A stretch of 6,792 nucleotides of DNA, taken from positions 1 to 6,792 of the forward strand of contig JASHWZ010000131.1 of assembly GCA_030043865.1 (NCBI GenBank). Direction: 5' to 3'. Shown piece by piece: positions 1-5,240 of the stretch; the stretch's first letter is position 1, and the number at the start of each line of letters is the position of its first letter. The notes under the pieces are model-generated. The model was not told the DNA's origin. It did not search any database and worked only from the letters and a program-made list of their open reading frames with translations. The position numbers and the translations under genes are program-made. The DNA comes from Thermoplasmata archaeon (GTDB lineage Archaea > Thermoplasmatota > Thermoplasmata > Lutacidiplasmatales > UBA184).

Positions 1-1798
1 GCTCGGCGAGCCCTCTCTCCAGCACGGGGTGACGACCGTCCCGGATCAGCAGCAGAGAAGAGTCGTCGACGACCGGGCGGACGTAGCCGCGCGTCAGGGC
101 GAGGTGGGCGAAGGTGGCGAGCGCATCGAGCTCTCCCACGGCCCGCGCGACGCGGAAGACCCCCGCCACGTGGCGGTCGACCTCGACAAGGAACTCCTCC
201 CATCGGGCGCCCTCGGCCGCCCGGGCGACCTCCCGGGCCTCGCGAAGGCGTCGCTCGATCGCGTCGAGGGCTTCGGAGGTGAACCGCTCGGCCTGCGCGA
301 CGGTCTGCCGCCGGCGGAAGTGCGACGGCACCCGAGCGAGGTGCGGCTTCGTGACCTCGAAGTAGTAGCCGAACACCTGGTTGTAGCCGACCTTCAGGGT
401 CTTGATCCCGCTCGCCTGCTGCTCGGCTCGCTCGAGCTCCGAGAGCTCGGCCAGCGCGGCGCGTTCCGCCTCCCGGGCCCGGTCCACCTCGGGCGCGTGG
501 CCCGGTCGGAACAACCCGCCCTCCGCTTCGGTCGGCGGCAGCGTCTCGCTCAGTGCCTCGGCAAGTCGCTGGGCGAGTCCCGAGGGCGGTTCCAGGTCCG
601 CCGACACCCGGGCGAGCGTCAGGTCGGTCGCACTCGGCGCCACCCACTCCCGGGCGGCGGCCACCGAGCGCAACCCGTCGCGCAGGCTGCCGAGCTCTGG
701 GGGTCGAACGCGCCGGCTGGCGACCCGGGAGGCGATGCGCGCGAGGTCCGGCACCCGGCCGAGCCGGATTCGCAGCTCGTCCAACGCCGCCCCGCGATGC
801 TCGAGGGCCCCGACCGCGTCCTGGCGCGCGGCGATCGCGCCGACGTCTGCGAGCGGGTTCGTGAGCCAGAAGGCCAGCGTCCGACGGCCGGGCGCCGTGA
901 CCGTTTCGTCCCAGCTGTCGAACAGCGTGGCCCCCCGGGGGTCGTCCGGATTCATCGCGCGCCGGATCTCGAGGTGGCGCAGCGTCTTCGCGTCCAGCAC
1001 GAGCCGCCGGCCCTCCGCACCACGCTCGACGCGCAGGAGGTGCGGCAGCAGCCGGGGTTGCGCGACCTTGAGGTACGCCACGAGGCGACGATCGGCGTCG
1101 TCGACGGTCGGGTCGACCTCTCCCGCGGCAGCCCCCACCGCGGGGATCTCCCCCGGCGCCACCGGGGACGGGGCGGCCTCGACGCGCGCGGAGGGGAACT
1201 CGCGGCGGGCGCTCGAGAGCAGGCCCTCCGCCGCCGGTCGGTCGCCGCCGGTCGCCGTGAGGAGCTCCCGCGGCTGGAACGGGGCGACGGCGGACAATAG
1301 ACCGTCCGCGCCCGGCCCGTCGCCGAGTCCGTGGAACCACTCCCCCGTGGTGATGTCTACGACCGAGTAGGCGCCCCTACCGCGCTCGCCGAGGACGAGG
1401 CACGCGAGGAAGCTGTGGTCCGGGCCGCCGAGGATTCGCTCCTCGACCACCGTGCCGGGGCTGACGACCCGCGTCACCTCCCGACGCACGAGCCCCTTCG
1501 CGAGCCGGGGGTCTTCGACTTGGTCGCAGACGGCGACCTTGAACCCCTTGCGCACGAGCCGGCCCAGGTACGTCTCGACCGCGTGGTGGGGCACGCCCGC
1601 CATCGGGGTCCGCTCCCCGCTCGCATCCGGTGCCCGAGCGGTCAGCACGATGTCAAGCTCGCGCGCGAGCAGTCGGGCGTCGTCGCCGAACGTCTCGTAG
1701 AAATCACCGACGCGGAAGAGGACCAGATGGCCGGGATACCGGGATTTGACGCCCTCGTACTGCTCGATCAGCGGCGTCGAACCGCTCGCAGACGCCAT
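1..1798 (-). CDS. mutS: DNA mismatch repair protein MutS (MutS1 type), 3' end cut off by the window
   Basis: This is a mismatch-recognition ATPase of DNA repair. The minus-strand frame from the ATG at 1798 stays open for 599 codons to the left edge. The N-terminal domain carries the mismatch-reading Phe-x-Glu within VGDFYETF (F33, E35), followed by TPMAGVPHHAVETYL and a VCDQVEDP segment, all typical of MutS domain I. The core/lever region has SGIKTLKVGYNQVFGYYFEV (from S463) and an AERF motif. The ATPase domain is just opening (GRHPVLE, 588-594) when the window ends, so Walker A and the last roughly 250 residues are not visible. The intact Phe-x-Glu and the N-terminal domain argue for MutS1 rather than the MutS2, MutS4 or MutS5 types. 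No frameshift is seen. A TATA-like box about 29 bases upstream suggests a leaderless or nearly leaderless mRNA. MutS1 is patchy in archaea and commonly attributed to transfer from bacteria, but codon and base use here match the neighbours. Confidence 0.96.
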   Translation of the reverse strand, partial: MASASGSTPLIEQYEGVKSRYPGHLVLFRVGDFYETFGDDARLLARELDIVLTARAPDASGERTPMAGVPHHAVETYLGRLVRKGFKVAVCDQVEDPRLAKGLVRREVTRVVSPGTVVEERILGGPDHSFLACLVLGERGRGAYSVVDITTGEWFHGLGDGPGADGLLSAVAPFQPRELLTATGGDRPAAEGLLSSARREFPSARVEAAPSPVAPGEIPAVGAAAGEVDPTVDDADRRLVAYLKVAQPRLLPHLLRVERGAEGRRLVLDAKTLRHLEIRRAMNPDDPRGATLFDSWDETVTAPGRRTLAFWLTNPLADVGAIAARQDAVGALEHRGAALDELRIRLGRVPDLARIASRVASRRVRPPELGSLRDGLRSVAAAREWVAPSATDLTLARVSADLEPPSGLAQRLAEALSETLPPTEAEGGLFRPGHAPEVDRAREAERAALAELSELERAEQQASGIKTLKVGYNQVFGYYFEVTKPHLARVPSHFRRRQTVAQAERFTSEALDAIERRLREAREVARAAEGARWEEFLVEVDRHVAGVFRVARAVGELDALATFAHLALTRGYVRPVVDDSSLLLIRDGRHPVLERGLAE

Positions 1799-1820
1799 CG
1801 GAGGCCGTCGGAGCCCGGCT

Positions 1821-1835
1821 CGGGATATAATCCCG
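1821..1835 (-). promoter_or_regulatory. mutS promoter: TATA-like box inside an inverted repeat
   Basis: An isolated AT-rich hexamer (TTATAT on the minus strand, 1825-1830) sits in GC-rich DNA about 29 bases before the mutS ATG, so transcription would begin within a few bases of the start codon. The box is framed by perfect 6-bp inverted arms CGGGAT/ATCCCG with a 3-base spacer. That could be an operator over the TATA box or could be chance. The position relative to the start is the main evidence. Confidence 0.55.
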
Positions 1836-1848
1836 ACTTCGGCCCGAG

Positions 1849-1932
1849 CGCTGAGGGGGAGATTTGAACTCCCGCGGCGAGACCGCCACCAGCTTTCAAG
1901 GCTGGCGCCTTACCGGGCTAGGCTACCTCAGC
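1849..1932 (-). tRNA. tRNA-Ser (anticodon UGA)
   Basis: This is an 84-nt class II tRNA that decodes UCN serine codons. On the minus strand the 7-bp acceptor stem GCTGAGG/CCTCAGC is perfect, with discriminator G and no encoded CCA. It has T8-A9, a D-arm with GCC/GGC pairing, anticodon stem CCAGC/GCTGG with loop CTTGAAA (anticodon TGA), a long variable arm (GGCG/CGCC around GTCT), and T-arm GGGAG-TTCAAAT-CTCCC. The long variable arm and discriminator G agree with serine identity. No intron is present. It lies between tRNA-Gly and mutS on the same strand, 68 bp after the tRNA-Gly 3' end, with its own TATA-like box. Confidence 0.96.
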
Positions 1933-1959
1933 GCACCGGCCCCGAGCGGCCGCTCCGCG

Positions 1960-1968
1960 AATAAATCC
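1960..1968 (-). promoter_or_regulatory. TATA-like box for tRNA-Ser
   Basis: The minus strand reads GATTTATTC here, the only AT-rich stretch between the two tRNA genes. Its centre is about 31 bases before the tRNA-Ser 5' end. With usual archaeal spacing that predicts a start about 5-6 bases upstream of the mature tRNA. This implies tRNA-Ser is transcribed independently of tRNA-Gly. Confidence 0.6.
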
Positions 1969-1977
1969 TCGCTCGCC

Positions 1978-1989
1978 CCCGGGCCCGGG
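1978..1989. repeat. 12-bp perfect GC palindrome between the tRNA genes
   Basis: CCCGGGCCCGGG is exactly self-complementary and lies just downstream of tRNA-Gly and upstream of the tRNA-Ser TATA box. No T-run follows on the minus strand, so it is not a recognisable terminator. Short GC palindromes are expected in DNA this GC-rich, so no function is assigned. Confidence 0.3.
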
Positions 1990-2013
1990 ACGGAGGGAGG
2001 TGCAGGTGCCGGG

Positions 2014-2043
2014 AGATCCGCGGCGGACCGGTCCGGCCCGTCG
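2014..2043 (-). other. Non-canonical tRNA intron (T-loop, about position 59/60 to 61/62)
   Basis: This is the 30-nt insertion between TTCGAAT and CCCGG of tRNA-Gly. Because junction bases repeat (T-C on both sides), three adjacent cut positions give the same spliced product. The intron can fold on itself (GGC/GCC and GGA/TCC around a CCGG loop), and an outer ATC/GAT pairing brings the two junctions together. A relaxed bulge-helix-bulge therefore looks possible, but I could not draw a textbook one by eye. Splicing would require the archaeal tRNA-splicing endonuclease and RtcB ligase, neither of which is in this window. Confidence 0.8.
2017..2033. repeat. Intron copy of a 17/18-nt direct repeat
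   Basis: The plus strand reads TCCGCGGCGGACCGGTC inside the tRNA-Gly intron. It matches the sequence at 2109-2126 in the same orientation with a single one-base gap. It includes most of a perfect palindrome, CGGACCGGTCCG, at 2024-2035. Confidence 0.7.
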
Positions 2044-2108
2044 ATTCGAACCCGGGTGGTCAGCTTGGAGGGCTGACATCCTACCACTAGATTACACCTG
2101 CACGGCCG

Positions 2109-2126
2109 TCCGCGGGCGGACCGGTC
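2109..2126. repeat. Leader copy of the direct repeat, just upstream of tRNA-Gly
   Basis: The plus strand reads TCCGCGGGCGGACCGGTC, 8 bp upstream of the tRNA-Gly 5' end and so in the likely 5' leader of the pre-tRNA. It matches the intron copy except for one extra G. A perfect 10-bp palindrome, CGGTCGACCG, overlaps its end (2122-2131). Confidence 0.7.
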
Positions 2127-2141
2127 GACCGTTCGTCCGGC

Positions 2142-2708
2142 TTAACCTTTTTTCGCCGGAGCGTGGCCCGCCGGAGCGCTCAGCTCGACCATCGCCACGC
2201 GCTCGAGCACCAACCCCTCCCACGCGGCCGTCGGGACCGTGCCCCGCTCGGCCGCGGTGATCCCGAGGCGCTCGAGCACGCTCTCGGTCGGACCACGGGG
2301 GTAGACGTCGTCGGCGGGCACGAGGTCGAACCGCGCGAGGAGCTCCGACGGTTCGAGCGGCTTCTCGGCGACCAGGACGAACTCGTCCGTCGCGTCCGTC
2401 ACCCCGACCTTGGCGAGCGACCGCGGCAGTTGATCGTCGCCTGCGACGTACAGGGCGAGCTCCGCCCCTCGGTCGCGGAGCCGGGTTTCGCCCCGCCCCC
2501 GAGCGCGGCCCAGATGCGCCCACGCGGAGTAGAGGTGCCGCTCGCCCGCGATCGCGCGCGCATCGAACAGCGCGACCAGCGCGCCGGACTCCTGCGCGAG
2601 CGCGCGGAGCGTCCCCACAATCGCCGCCACCGTCGGTACGCCGACCGTACGCCGCCGGGCGCCGACCGCCCGAAGGGTGCGGTCCTCGGGGGCAGGTAGC
2701 GGCGGCAT
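2142..2708 (-). CDS. cgi121: KEOPS complex subunit Cgi121-like protein
   Basis: This is a predicted 188-residue subunit of KEOPS, the complex that places threonylcarbamoyl-adenosine (t6A) on tRNAs reading ANN codons; Cgi121 (human TPRKB) contacts tRNA and the Bud32 kinase. The family signature is seen at residues 43-115: ALFDARAIAGERHLYSAW, then ELALYVAGDDQLPRSLAKVG and a VLVAEK strand. These match the usual FDA-iag-HL, ElLlyasg-rqi and kvGi pattern. The protein is somewhat longer than the typical ~150 residues, with an N-terminal arginine-rich extension and a Lys/Ala-rich tail. The ATG at 2708 was chosen because GGAAGGT lies 5 bases upstream, and longer in-frame extensions are arginine/proline-rich shadow of the upstream gene. 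It follows the MBL gene after 11 nt, so the two are probably an operon. The neighbouring tRNAs (UCC and UGA anticodons) are not t6A substrates, so proximity alone says nothing about function. Confidence 0.8.
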   Translation of the reverse strand: MPPLPAPEDRTLRAVGARRRTVGVPTVAAIVGTLRALAQESGALVALFDARAIAGERHLYSAWAHLGRARGRGETRLRDRGAELALYVAGDDQLPRSLAKVGVTDATDEFVLVAEKPLEPSELLARFDLVPADDVYPRGPTESVLERLGITAAERGTVPTAAWEGLVLERVAMVELSAPAGHAPAKKG

Positions 2709-2719
2709 GGGGGACCTTC

Positions 2720-3331
2720 CTACTCCCGGAGGAATTCGAGGAATTCCTCGCGCGTGCGCGGCGCGAGGGTGTAGTTCTCCCGCTTCTCTCGGCCGATCGT
2801 CGACGTCGGAGTCGCGCCGTAGTCGTGCCCCGGGAGCACGACCAGCGCGTCGTCGAGCGCGAGGATCCGGCGGTGGAGGCTGTCGTACATCTCGGACGGG
2901 TCGCCGCCGGGCAGGTCGGTCCGCCCGCACTCGCCGACGAACAGCGTGTCGCCGGTCGCGACCTGGCCGTGGAAGAGGTAGAGAACGCTGTCCTTGGTGT
3001 GCCCCGGGGTATGGACGACCTCGAAGTGGAGGCGACCGGCCGCGAACGCGTCGCCGTCGTCCACCGAGACGTCCTGGTGGAGCGGCGCGACCCGGTGGGC
3101 CACGACCTTAGCTCCCGTCCGTTCGCGGACGTCCTGGTTGCCCGCCACGTGGTCCGCGTGGCTGTGGGTATTGAGGATGTACCGGACCCGCACCGACTTC
3201 GCGTCGATCGCGGCCAGGACGGGGTCGATGCCGAACGACGGGTCGATGACGACCCCGTCGCCGCCCTCCTCGTCCGCGACGAGGTACGTGAAGTTGAGGT
3301 ACGGGCCGACGCGGTACTGGTCGAGCAGCAC
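2720..3331 (-). CDS. Metallo-beta-lactamase-fold hydrolase, persulfide dioxygenase (ETHE1)/glyoxalase II-like
   Basis: This is a 203-residue MBL-fold metalloenzyme. The metal-binding motif THSHADH supplies H56, H58, D60 and H61; further ligands are H111 (TPGHT), D128 (GDTLF) and H169 (PGHDYG). The GECGRTDLPGGDP segment at 133-144 and the C-terminal TSTIG...RTREEF are characteristic of the ETHE1/persulfide dioxygenase and related hydroxyacylglutathione-hydrolase-like branch. That suggests Fe(II)-dependent oxidation of a thiol persulfide to sulfite, or thioester hydrolysis. Archaea generally lack glutathione, so the natural thiol is unknown. It is probably cytosolic, with no signal peptide or membrane segment. 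The start is a GTG; no other in-frame start is seen upstream, and a CAAATA box lies about 26 bases before it. It begins 46 nt after the upstream gene stops and ends 11 nt before cgi121. Confidence 0.9.
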   Translation of the reverse strand: MLLDQYRVGPYLNFTYLVADEEGGDGVVIDPSFGIDPVLAAIDAKSVRVRYILNTHSHADHVAGNQDVRERTGAKVVAHRVAPLHQDVSVDDGDAFAAGRLHFEVVHTPGHTKDSVLYLFHGQVATGDTLFVGECGRTDLPGGDPSEMYDSLHRRILALDDALVVLPGHDYGATPTSTIGREKRENYTLAPRTREEFLEFLRE

Positions 3332-3353
3332 GCCGCCGCCGAGCGGGGGTGCG

Positions 3354-3359
3354 TATTTG
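3354..3359 (-). promoter_or_regulatory. Possible TATA-like box for the MBL gene
   Basis: The minus strand reads CAAATA, centred about 26 bases upstream of the GTG at 3331. This is the spacing expected for a leaderless archaeal transcript. It lies in the 46-nt gap after the 303-residue gene, so the MBL-cgi121 pair could be transcribed separately. The box is weak, and co-transcription with the upstream gene remains possible. Confidence 0.4.
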
Positions 3360-3377
3360 ACGGTGGAGGAGGCGAGC

Positions 3378-4289
3378 TCAGCCGGCCGACCCGTCCGGGC
3401 TCGCGCGCCGCCCGGTCACGGCGTCGAGGACGACCCGGCCGTCGGTCCCCTCGGCGTACCAGAACGGAACGTAGAGGAGCGACATCGGGCCGAGGCGCAG
3501 GTCGTCCGCGGAGGGCAGGATGCGCCGGGTCTCGATCACGAGGGCTCCCTGATGCTGCTCGGTGTGCTCCACGTCGACCGTGTGGTGCCGGCGGACCGCG
3601 TCCGTCGCGATCGCGACCGCCTGCGACTCGCCGATCTGCGGCGTGAGCTCCTGATGCGGTTCCGTGAGGTCGGGGACCAGCTCCCGGTCGCCGTCCTCCC
3701 AAACCTCGGCCCGCCGGGAGACCGCATTCACCGCGACGAGCCGGTGCAGGACCGTGCCCGGCGCGCCGTGCGGCGACGACGGACGGACCCGGTACGGCGC
3801 GACGTAGAACGGGACGAGCCGTAAGGTGTACCGAGGGCTCTCGACCGCGGCCAGGCTCTCCGCCTCGGAGCGCCCGATCCTCGGGCGGACGATGCGCGCG
3901 CCGTCGGGGAGCACCGCGAGCGGAGGGAAGAGCGCCGCGTCCTCGGCGAGCGGCGCCGGTCCGCCCGCGGGAGCGGTCGGGGACGGCAGCAGCAGTTCGG
4001 CGAGCGCCGCTCCGAGCGTGGAGGGGTCGAGCACCTCGATCCCCCGGTCCGCGGCCTGCTCCCGCGCCATCGCGCCCGGGTCGTCGTCGTAGACGATCGT
4101 CCGATGCACCGCGTCCGTGGGAAACCAACGGTCGACCTCCGCGGGAGAGCGGCTCGCGGACGCGATCGCCACCGCCCGGTGGTCCTTCGACCGCACCCCG
4201 ATGATCGCCTCCGCTCGGGTGTCGATCCGATACCCGGCGGCTTCGAGCAGGCGTCCGAGGACGGAGGACGGCGGCGGGGGGCGACCCAT
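3378..4289 (-). CDS. Uncharacterised 303-residue protein with a repeated beta-rich C-terminal motif
   Basis: I do not recognise this family. Residues 10-100 alternate helix and strand (LGRLLEAAGYRID, AIIGVRSKDHRAVAIAS, RTIVYDDD, IEVLDPSTL), an order reminiscent of Mrr/Holliday-nuclease-like folds. The expected catalytic Glu-x-Lys is not visible, so any such domain would be inactive; this is a guess. A Pro/Ala-rich linker (101-125) follows. The C-terminal half contains two related blocks: RLVPFYVAPYRV...VAVNAVSRRAEV (157-196) and LLYVPFWYAEG...VVLDAVTGRRAS (271-297). Both share a VPF-aromatic strand followed by an N/D-AV-S/T-x-R strand, which suggests a duplicated beta unit. There is no signal peptide or membrane segment. 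The ATG at 4289 is supported both by a perfect GGAGGT seven bases upstream and by a TATA-like box 26 bases upstream. It is divergent from the DUF72 gene and heads the MBL-cgi121 group. Confidence 0.85.
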   Translation of the reverse strand: MGRPPPPSSVLGRLLEAAGYRIDTRAEAIIGVRSKDHRAVAIASASRSPAEVDRWFPTDAVHRTIVYDDDPGAMAREQAADRGIEVLDPSTLGAALAELLLPSPTAPAGGPAPLAEDAALFPPLAVLPDGARIVRPRIGRSEAESLAAVESPRYTLRLVPFYVAPYRVRPSSPHGAPGTVLHRLVAVNAVSRRAEVWEDGDRELVPDLTEPHQELTPQIGESQAVAIATDAVRRHHTVDVEHTEQHQGALVIETRRILPSADDLRLGPMSLLYVPFWYAEGTDGRVVLDAVTGRRASPDGSAG

Positions 4290-4296
4290 CGCCGGT

Positions 4297-4302
4297 ACCT
4301 CC
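4297..4302 (-). promoter_or_regulatory. Shine-Dalgarno site of the 303-residue gene
   Basis: The minus strand reads GGAGGT with a 7-base spacer to the ATG at 4289, a strong match to the complement of the 16S rRNA 3' end. It supports this start. It conflicts with the nearby TATA box, which would place the transcript start at the ATG and leave this site untranscribed. Confidence 0.55.
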
Positions 4303-4312
4303 GGCCCGGAGG

Positions 4313-4319
4313 ATATCTT
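4313..4319 (-). promoter_or_regulatory. TATA-like box for the 303-residue gene
   Basis: The minus strand reads AGATATC within GAAGATATCC, centred about 26 bases before the ATG at 4289. It is one of two AT-rich islands in the 105-bp divergent spacer (4290-4394). Confidence 0.5.
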
Positions 4320-4354
4320 CGTTCCGTTCCTCCGGCAGCCCGCCGGCCGCCCGA

Positions 4355-4362
4355 TTGATAAT
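4355..4362 (+). promoter_or_regulatory. TATA-like box for the DUF72 gene
   Basis: TTGATAAT is the other AT-rich island of the divergent spacer, centred about 36 bases before the ATG at 4395. The predicted start near 4385 gives a leader of roughly 10 bases. A GGAAGG at 4383-4388 would then be only partly transcribed. The 9-mer ATAATCCCG at 4358-4366 also occurs at the mutS promoter (1827-1835). Confidence 0.5.
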
Positions 4363-4394
4363 CCCGCTCGTGCTCCACGGTCGGAAGGCCGCGC

Positions 4395-5240
4395 ATGCCC
4401 GACTTCTGGCTCGGCTGCTCCGGGTGGGCCTACGACGATTGGGTCGGGCCGTTCTACCCGGCCGGCACGCCCCCGGCCGAGTTCCTCGAACGGTACGCGC
4501 GCGTGTTCCGGACGGTGGAGGTGGATTCGAGCTTCTACCGCTCTCCGACCCCGTTCCTGGTGCGCCGGTGGGCCGAGCGGACCCCGGCCGGGTTCCGCTT
4601 CGCGCTGAAGGTGCCGCGGGACGTGACGCACGAATCGGACGAGGCGAACGGCGCGGCGGTGCTCGCCTCGTTCCTCGCGGGCCTCGCCCCGCTCCGGTCG
4701 GAGGGAAAGCTCGGACCGGTGGTGCTCCAATTTCCCGCGTCGTTCCGCGCGCCGACCGGCGTCCCGAAGCTCGAGCGCCTCCTCGCGGCGGTGCCGCGGG
4801 AGTACCTCCTCGCGGTCGAGCTCCGCCACGGTTCGTGGTGGACGCCCGGCACCGAGGCGCTGCTCGCCGACCGGCGGGCGGCGCTCGTCTGGTCGGTGGT
4901 TCCCGGCACCGAGCCGCCGGCCTGGGTGACCGGGGAGTTCGTCTACTGTCGTTTCGTCGGGGACCGCGCGCTCACCCGGTTCGACCGGATCCAGCGGGAC
5001 CGACGTCCCGACCTCGAGCGGATGAAGGCTCGGTTCGCCGACGAGGCGCGGTCGGTCGGCGCGATCTACGGCTACTCGAACAACCACTTCATGGGGTTCG
5101 GACCGGCGACCGTCGGCGTCCTCGCCACGACGCTCGGGCTTCCCGCCCCGGACCTGTCGCGGGCCGCGCTCGCGCCGGGCCAACGCCGCCTCGCGGAACC
5201 GGCGCCGTCCGGCGTGTCCCAACGAGAGGAACGCTTTTAG
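4395..5240 (+). CDS. DUF72 (YecE-like) family protein
   Basis: This is a 281-residue member of the DUF72/YecE family, predicted TIM-barrel-like cytosolic proteins of undefined biochemical role that occur in bacteria and archaea. The family motifs appear in order: GCSGWAYDDWVGPFYP (7-22), VEVDSSFYR (41-49), FALKVPRDVTHE (69-80), GPVVLQFPASF, LAVELRHGSWW, VYCRFVGD, and near the C-terminus YGYSNNHFMGFGPATV. The repeated acidic and aromatic residues at strand ends (VDSSFYR, ELRHGSWW) fit a barrel active site. Length is normal for the family, with a poorly conserved tail after about residue 255. The ATG at 4395 begins directly before the conserved FWLGCSGW, as in relatives. It is divergent from the 303-residue gene and ends 29 bp before the Cdc48-type gene on the same strand, so the two may share a transcript. 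Confidence 0.95.
   Translation: MPDFWLGCSGWAYDDWVGPFYPAGTPPAEFLERYARVFRTVEVDSSFYRSPTPFLVRRWAERTPAGFRFALKVPRDVTHESDEANGAAVLASFLAGLAPLRSEGKLGPVVLQFPASFRAPTGVPKLERLLAAVPREYLLAVELRHGSWWTPGTEALLADRRAALVWSVVPGTEPPAWVTGEFVYCRFVGDRALTRFDRIQRDRRPDLERMKARFADEARSVGAIYGYSNNHFMGFGPATVGVLATTLGLPAPDLSRAALAPGQRRLAEPAPSGVSQREERF

Larger units (their letters stand above)
2001..2101 (-). tRNA. tRNA-Gly (anticodon UCC), interrupted by a 30-nt intron in the T-loop
   Basis: This tRNA decodes GGA/GGG-type glycine codons. On the minus strand it has a perfect 7-bp acceptor GCAGGTG/CACCTGC with discriminator A, T8-A9, and a D-arm with the glycine-like TAGTGGTA loop. The anticodon stem is TCAGC/GCTGA with loop CCTCCAA (anticodon TCC), the variable region is CCAC, and the 5' T-stem strand CCGGG is followed by TTCGAAT. 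The matching 3' T-stem strand CCCGG and the acceptor strand appear only 30 nt later. Removing those 30 nt leaves a normal 71-nt tRNA with complete stems; without removal neither the T stem nor the acceptor closes in register. No CCA is encoded. Position 33 is C instead of the near-universal U. It starts 40 bp after the Cgi121 stop codon. The only AT-rich candidate box (AAAAAAGGTTAAG on the minus strand, about 2141-2153) overlaps the end of that gene, so read-through from it is also possible. Confidence 0.9.

Noticed and set aside
29..1300. 423-codon open frame on the plus strand opposite mutS
   Set aside because: It is antisense to a clear MutS sequence, its product is Arg/Gly/Pro-rich low-complexity without motifs, and long shadow frames are expected at this GC content.
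2001..2126. Integration (att) site of a mobile element at tRNA-Gly
   Set aside because: The inserted 30 nt encode nothing, there is no duplicated tRNA 3' end and no integrase nearby. An intron explains the structure better.
1799..2141. Intrinsic terminators after cgi121 and the two tRNA genes
   Set aside because: No T-rich run follows any of these genes on the minus strand. The A-run near 2149-2154 reads T only on the plus strand and precedes no plus-strand gene end.
2732..2750. Direct repeat and palindrome around GAGGAATTCCTC
   Set aside because: It encodes the EEFLEFL end of the MBL protein. The repetition follows from the repeated Glu-Phe-Leu codons and is within normal coding sequence.
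2709..2930. 74-residue upstream extension of the Cgi121 protein
   Set aside because: It overlaps the 3' end of the MBL gene in another frame and is Arg/Pro-rich. The start at 2708 has a suitably spaced GGAAGGT and fits the family length better.
2092..4128. 678-codon minus-strand frame spanning three genes
   Set aside because: It is out of frame with the MBL, Cgi121 and 303-residue proteins and passes through their conserved motifs, and the product is Arg/Ser/Thr-rich shadow sequence.
4290..5222. N-terminal extension of the 303-residue protein to give 614 residues
   Set aside because: The extension would be antisense to the whole DUF72 gene and reads as Arg/Glu-rich shadow. The ATG at 4289 has both a ribosome site and a promoter-like box.
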